Part shown: piece by piece, positions 62,701 through 64,000 of the stretch
How the letters are laid out: each line of letters starts with the position of its first letter
Numbering within the stretch: the stretch's first letter is position 1
Assembly (NCBI RefSeq): GCF_000482485.1
Contig: NZ_KI519441.1
Span: forward strand, 48,202-112,201
Direction of reading: 5' to 3'
Length of the DNA stretch: 64,000 nucleotides
Source of the DNA: Paucisalibacillus globulus DSM 18846
GTDB lineage: Bacteria; Bacillota; Bacilli; Bacillales; Amphibacillaceae
Notes under the pieces: generated by a model
Databases searched by the model: none
Seen by the model: only the letters and a program-made list of their open reading frames with translations
Told to the model about the DNA's origin: nothing
Position numbers and translations under genes: made by a program

Positions 62701-64000
62701 GTGTGTATTTTGTTTTTGGAACCTTTATTAACCACTGGAAGCATCATCTTCGTATTAATTTAGATTTTTTGGAACGGTCACAGCAATTGTCGATTGAATC
62801 TGGCAATCTACATTTAGCAGGTGCAGGTAGTGCTTTTATTGGAATTATAATGTTCATGAAAGGAGACCCTCTTATGGACGTTTCTGCTGGAATTGATCGA
62901 CAATTAAAATTTGCAAAAGACAATGAGTACAGTATATCCGACGATGTATTATCAGAAATTATGGAGTGGATAAAACTTCTGTCTACTGAAGATGCAGTCT
63001 TTAACTGGGATTTTCCGGACTTTACTGATGATGTTTCAGCAGCAATCGTACATTACACCATTAGGCTACAAATGACCTATTTATTTCAAAATGAAGATGC
63101 AGCAAGGTCTATTATAAATACAATGGGTCCTGTGGTGGAGAAATCTATGGAGCTTATTGTTGTTCCGGATTTTTACGTTTATCATGTGTTATGGCTTATT
63201 CAAATGATGCGTGAGGATAAGCTATTGTCTGTTAAGGATAGGAAAAAGCTTAAAAAATTGATGAAAAAGTTGAAACAATGGTCAGAGCTTTCTCCTGAAA
63301 ATTATTTACATAAGTACATTCTAGTTAAAGCAGAATACGAAAGAGGTAGGGAAAATCACATAGAAGCAATTCAGCTCTATAATCGGGCAATTGTATTAGC
63401 GGAAAAACATGACTATTTACAGGATGCTGCACTTGTTAATCGATGTATTGGGGAATATTATTTGTCCCAAAGATTACCAAAGTCAGCACAAGCCTATTTA
63501 ACCGATGCGTATACACTCTATCTGAAGTGGGGAGCAAAAAAACTAGCAAATGATCTTTTGCAAACCTATCCAGATATCATTCATGTAAATAGAGCATCCT
63601 TTATAGCAGCAAGTTCGGAGGAAAAAGGTCTCGATTTGCATGCTGTCTTTGACACGGCAGGAGTTATTTCGAGGGAAATTATTCTTAATCAACTATTGAA
63701 AAAGCTCATGCAGATAGTGTTAACGAATTCTGGTGCAGAGCATGCCTATTTATTACTTAATAAGGAAAATAAACTAGAGGTAGTAGCGGTCAATTATGCA
63801 AATGGTTTCTTAAAGGTTTATGAACATCCAGAGTCTGTTACAAAGTTAACGAACCTATCTGTAGCGATTGTAGACTATGTGGTGAATAGTAAAGAAGTAG
63901 TCGTACTAGCAGATGCATTAAATGAAGGGCATTTTAGAAGGGATGCCTATATAAGAGAGAATGGTATAAAATCAGTACTATGTATGCCAATCCTCAATCA
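59736..64000 (+). CDS. Giant sensor protein: pseudokinase, AAA ATPase, helical repeats, GAF (runs off the window)
   Basis: At least 1,421 residues are visible. Residues 1-270 are a Ser/Thr kinase-like domain, 290-560 an AAA/STAND ATPase (YGRKESIEELL; Walker A PGVSGIGKTVLV near 328; Walker B LVLFLDDLQWADA near 454), then a long helical TPR-like region, and a GAF domain from about 1305. Such proteins usually end in a histidine kinase, beyond the window. The kinase keeps Lys36 (VAIKSM) and MSPEQTG, but HRD reads HKS (near 125) and DFG reads TGF (near 146), so catalysis is unlikely. AAAAGGTG precedes the ATG. It follows an OmpR-type regulator that may receive its signal. Confidence 0.88.
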   Translation, partial: MENLPGYHILEKIINGETWELYKAYSLEENRVVAIKSMKVNEDNPYEAAEVIHDFHIAKEINSTGILSPIKLEKYQSRAFVATNLFQGITLKQWLKSEKVANLTTFLKIANQLCNILSMIHGKRIIHKSLHPDHILYHPKSGEMKLTGFYQATKLPIENELPTISPYRLKRQLTYMSPEQTGKMNRSLDYRTDIYSLGVIFYELLLGTPPFQTEDPTEMIHAHLAKMPIAPKEADETIPEVISNILMKLLEKTPEMRYQNVHGLKHDLERCVHDVQVNGKVDTFELAKNDTKSLLEKPTKLYGRKESIEELLGGFKRVQGGKKELLLIPGVSGIGKTVLVNEIHKPLIQEKGYFISGKFVQLKRQIPYEPLVYAFEELIRQILTEGTERIQQWRTKLLSELDTYAAVIAKFIPEIQWIIGEQGDIPDLPPEGVHNRFRQSVRRFVGVFSKKEHPLVLFLDDLQWADAATLDLIEYLLRNTDLQHLLIIGAYRENEIHAGHPLELMQRNVKGDGVSLKEIPLTPLNSLHLKQWVYETLMITGKDAEYLVEMVYRITKGIPFYIVQVFQTLYDEAILSFDTTSGEWKVNMTSLKTIPVQDTILDFILKRIDKLPDQTKQLLQLASCFGNQFNLKSLATIAETSLLHTAEMLWDGLKEGLILPLDQSYKWIYPDMNLSVLDVQPPRYLFLHDKVMQAFYMTLTDEAREMNHLQIGQQLQKYYGEEQLEENVFDFVNHLNRARTRLNEQEKLDLSRWNWIAGERAKKSAAMEAELEFFTVAEELLPPTTWSNHYELTIRIMMGLGEAQYLNRLFDESEETFDLILKHARSSQDKLAVFQIKITLYTHIHEVKKAVQTGLDGIGLFGFNVNPEPSKLMIAKEYILTKMAIGKKKPKDLLLLPSISDSNRRQMMKVMINTNGSAYHVNQNLATILMLRALRIMLKYGDMDISALVYNNYALTLGAGFEDYNGSYQFGRLAIDHAEKYGEDSLRARVYFVFGTFINHWKHHLRINLDFLERSQQLSIESGNLHLAGAGSAFIGIIMFMKGDPLMDVSAGIDRQLKFAKDNEYSISDDVLSEIMEWIKLLSTEDAVFNWDFPDFTDDVSAAIVHYTIRLQMTYLFQNEDAARSIINTMGPVVEKSMELIVVPDFYVYHVLWLIQMMREDKLLSVKDRKKLKKLMKKLKQWSELSPENYLHKYILVKAEYERGRENHIEAIQLYNRAIVLAEKHDYLQDAALVNRCIGEYYLSQRLPKSAQAYLTDAYTLYLKWGAKKLANDLLQTYPDIIHVNRASFIAASSEEKGLDLHAVFDTAGVISREIILNQLLKKLMQIVLTNSGAEHAYLLLNKENKLEVVAVNYANGFLKVYEHPESVTKLTNLSVAIVDYVVNSKEVVVLADALNEGHFRRDAYIRENGIKSVLCMPILN

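Overview
The window looks like chromosomal DNA of a low-GC, spore-forming Bacillaceae, of the Oceanobacillus/Virgibacillus kind. Support comes from AGGAGG-type ribosome binding sites, TTG and GTG starts, a YwrC/YwrD/ChrA block ordered much as in Bacillus, a YtaF sporulation protein, a SinI-type antirepressor, an HPr-type glycerol kinase motif and a PTS-dependent dihydroxyacetone kinase. The genus is an inference. I saw no rRNA, tRNA, CRISPR array or intact transposase.

Layout. 1-7.3 kb: an orphan glutaminase domain, a glutathione-independent formaldehyde dehydrogenase with a cre site, then glpF-glpK and dhaK-dhaL-dhaM for glycerol and dihydroxyacetone. 7.3-12.5 kb: a membrane HtrA-like protease with an acidic aromatic tail, a 20-bp tandem repeat, and ywrC divergent from ywrD and two short chromate-transporter genes. 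12.6-21.4 kb: chemoreceptor, HAD phosphatase, acetyltransferase, zinc-ribbon membrane protein, M3 peptidase, dicarboxylate/glutamate symporter and CvfB. CvfB has an unusual 390-nt structured leader with a metal-repressor-like palindrome at its promoter. 21.8-24.4 kb: a YtrA-type GntR/ABC operon. 24.7-26.2 kb: three conserved hypothetical genes. 26.3-33.5 kb: a possibly leaderless GntR regulator, then a zone of gene decay (ABC transporter, metallo-hydrolase and AraC remnants) with a few intact genes.

33.7-43.9 kb is a ten-gene operon for aromatic amino acid and 4-hydroxyphenylacetate breakdown: a DapA-type aldolase, hpaE, hpaB, hpaD, hpaC, phenylalanine dehydrogenase, an orphan lipoyl E2, two HpaG halves and hpaF. 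A 16-bp palindrome covers its -10 box, and a related element lies in the promoter of the distant GntR gene. 44.3-49.7 kb: the ScdA/RIC repair protein, a lysine riboswitch with terminator ahead of a YfcC carrier and an M20 amidohydrolase, YtaF and a membrane protein.

50.0-55.7 kb holds the most novel-looking system: a 46-aa exported pre-peptide divergent from an NprR-like HTH-TPR regulator, then a three-gene ABC exporter and a secreted 79-residue protein whose gene lies between two perfect 16-bp inverted repeats. This looks like an RRNPP-type peptide-signalling locus driving an export or immunity module. The window ends with topoisomerase III, an acetyltransferase, an OmpR-type response regulator, an antisense-overlapping sinI-like gene, and the start of a giant pseudokinase/AAA/GAF sensor protein.

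Several intergenic repeats have periods near whole helical turns (20, 21 and 52 bp). The 52-bp family occurs at three places, each unit built around a 31-bp interrupted palindrome.
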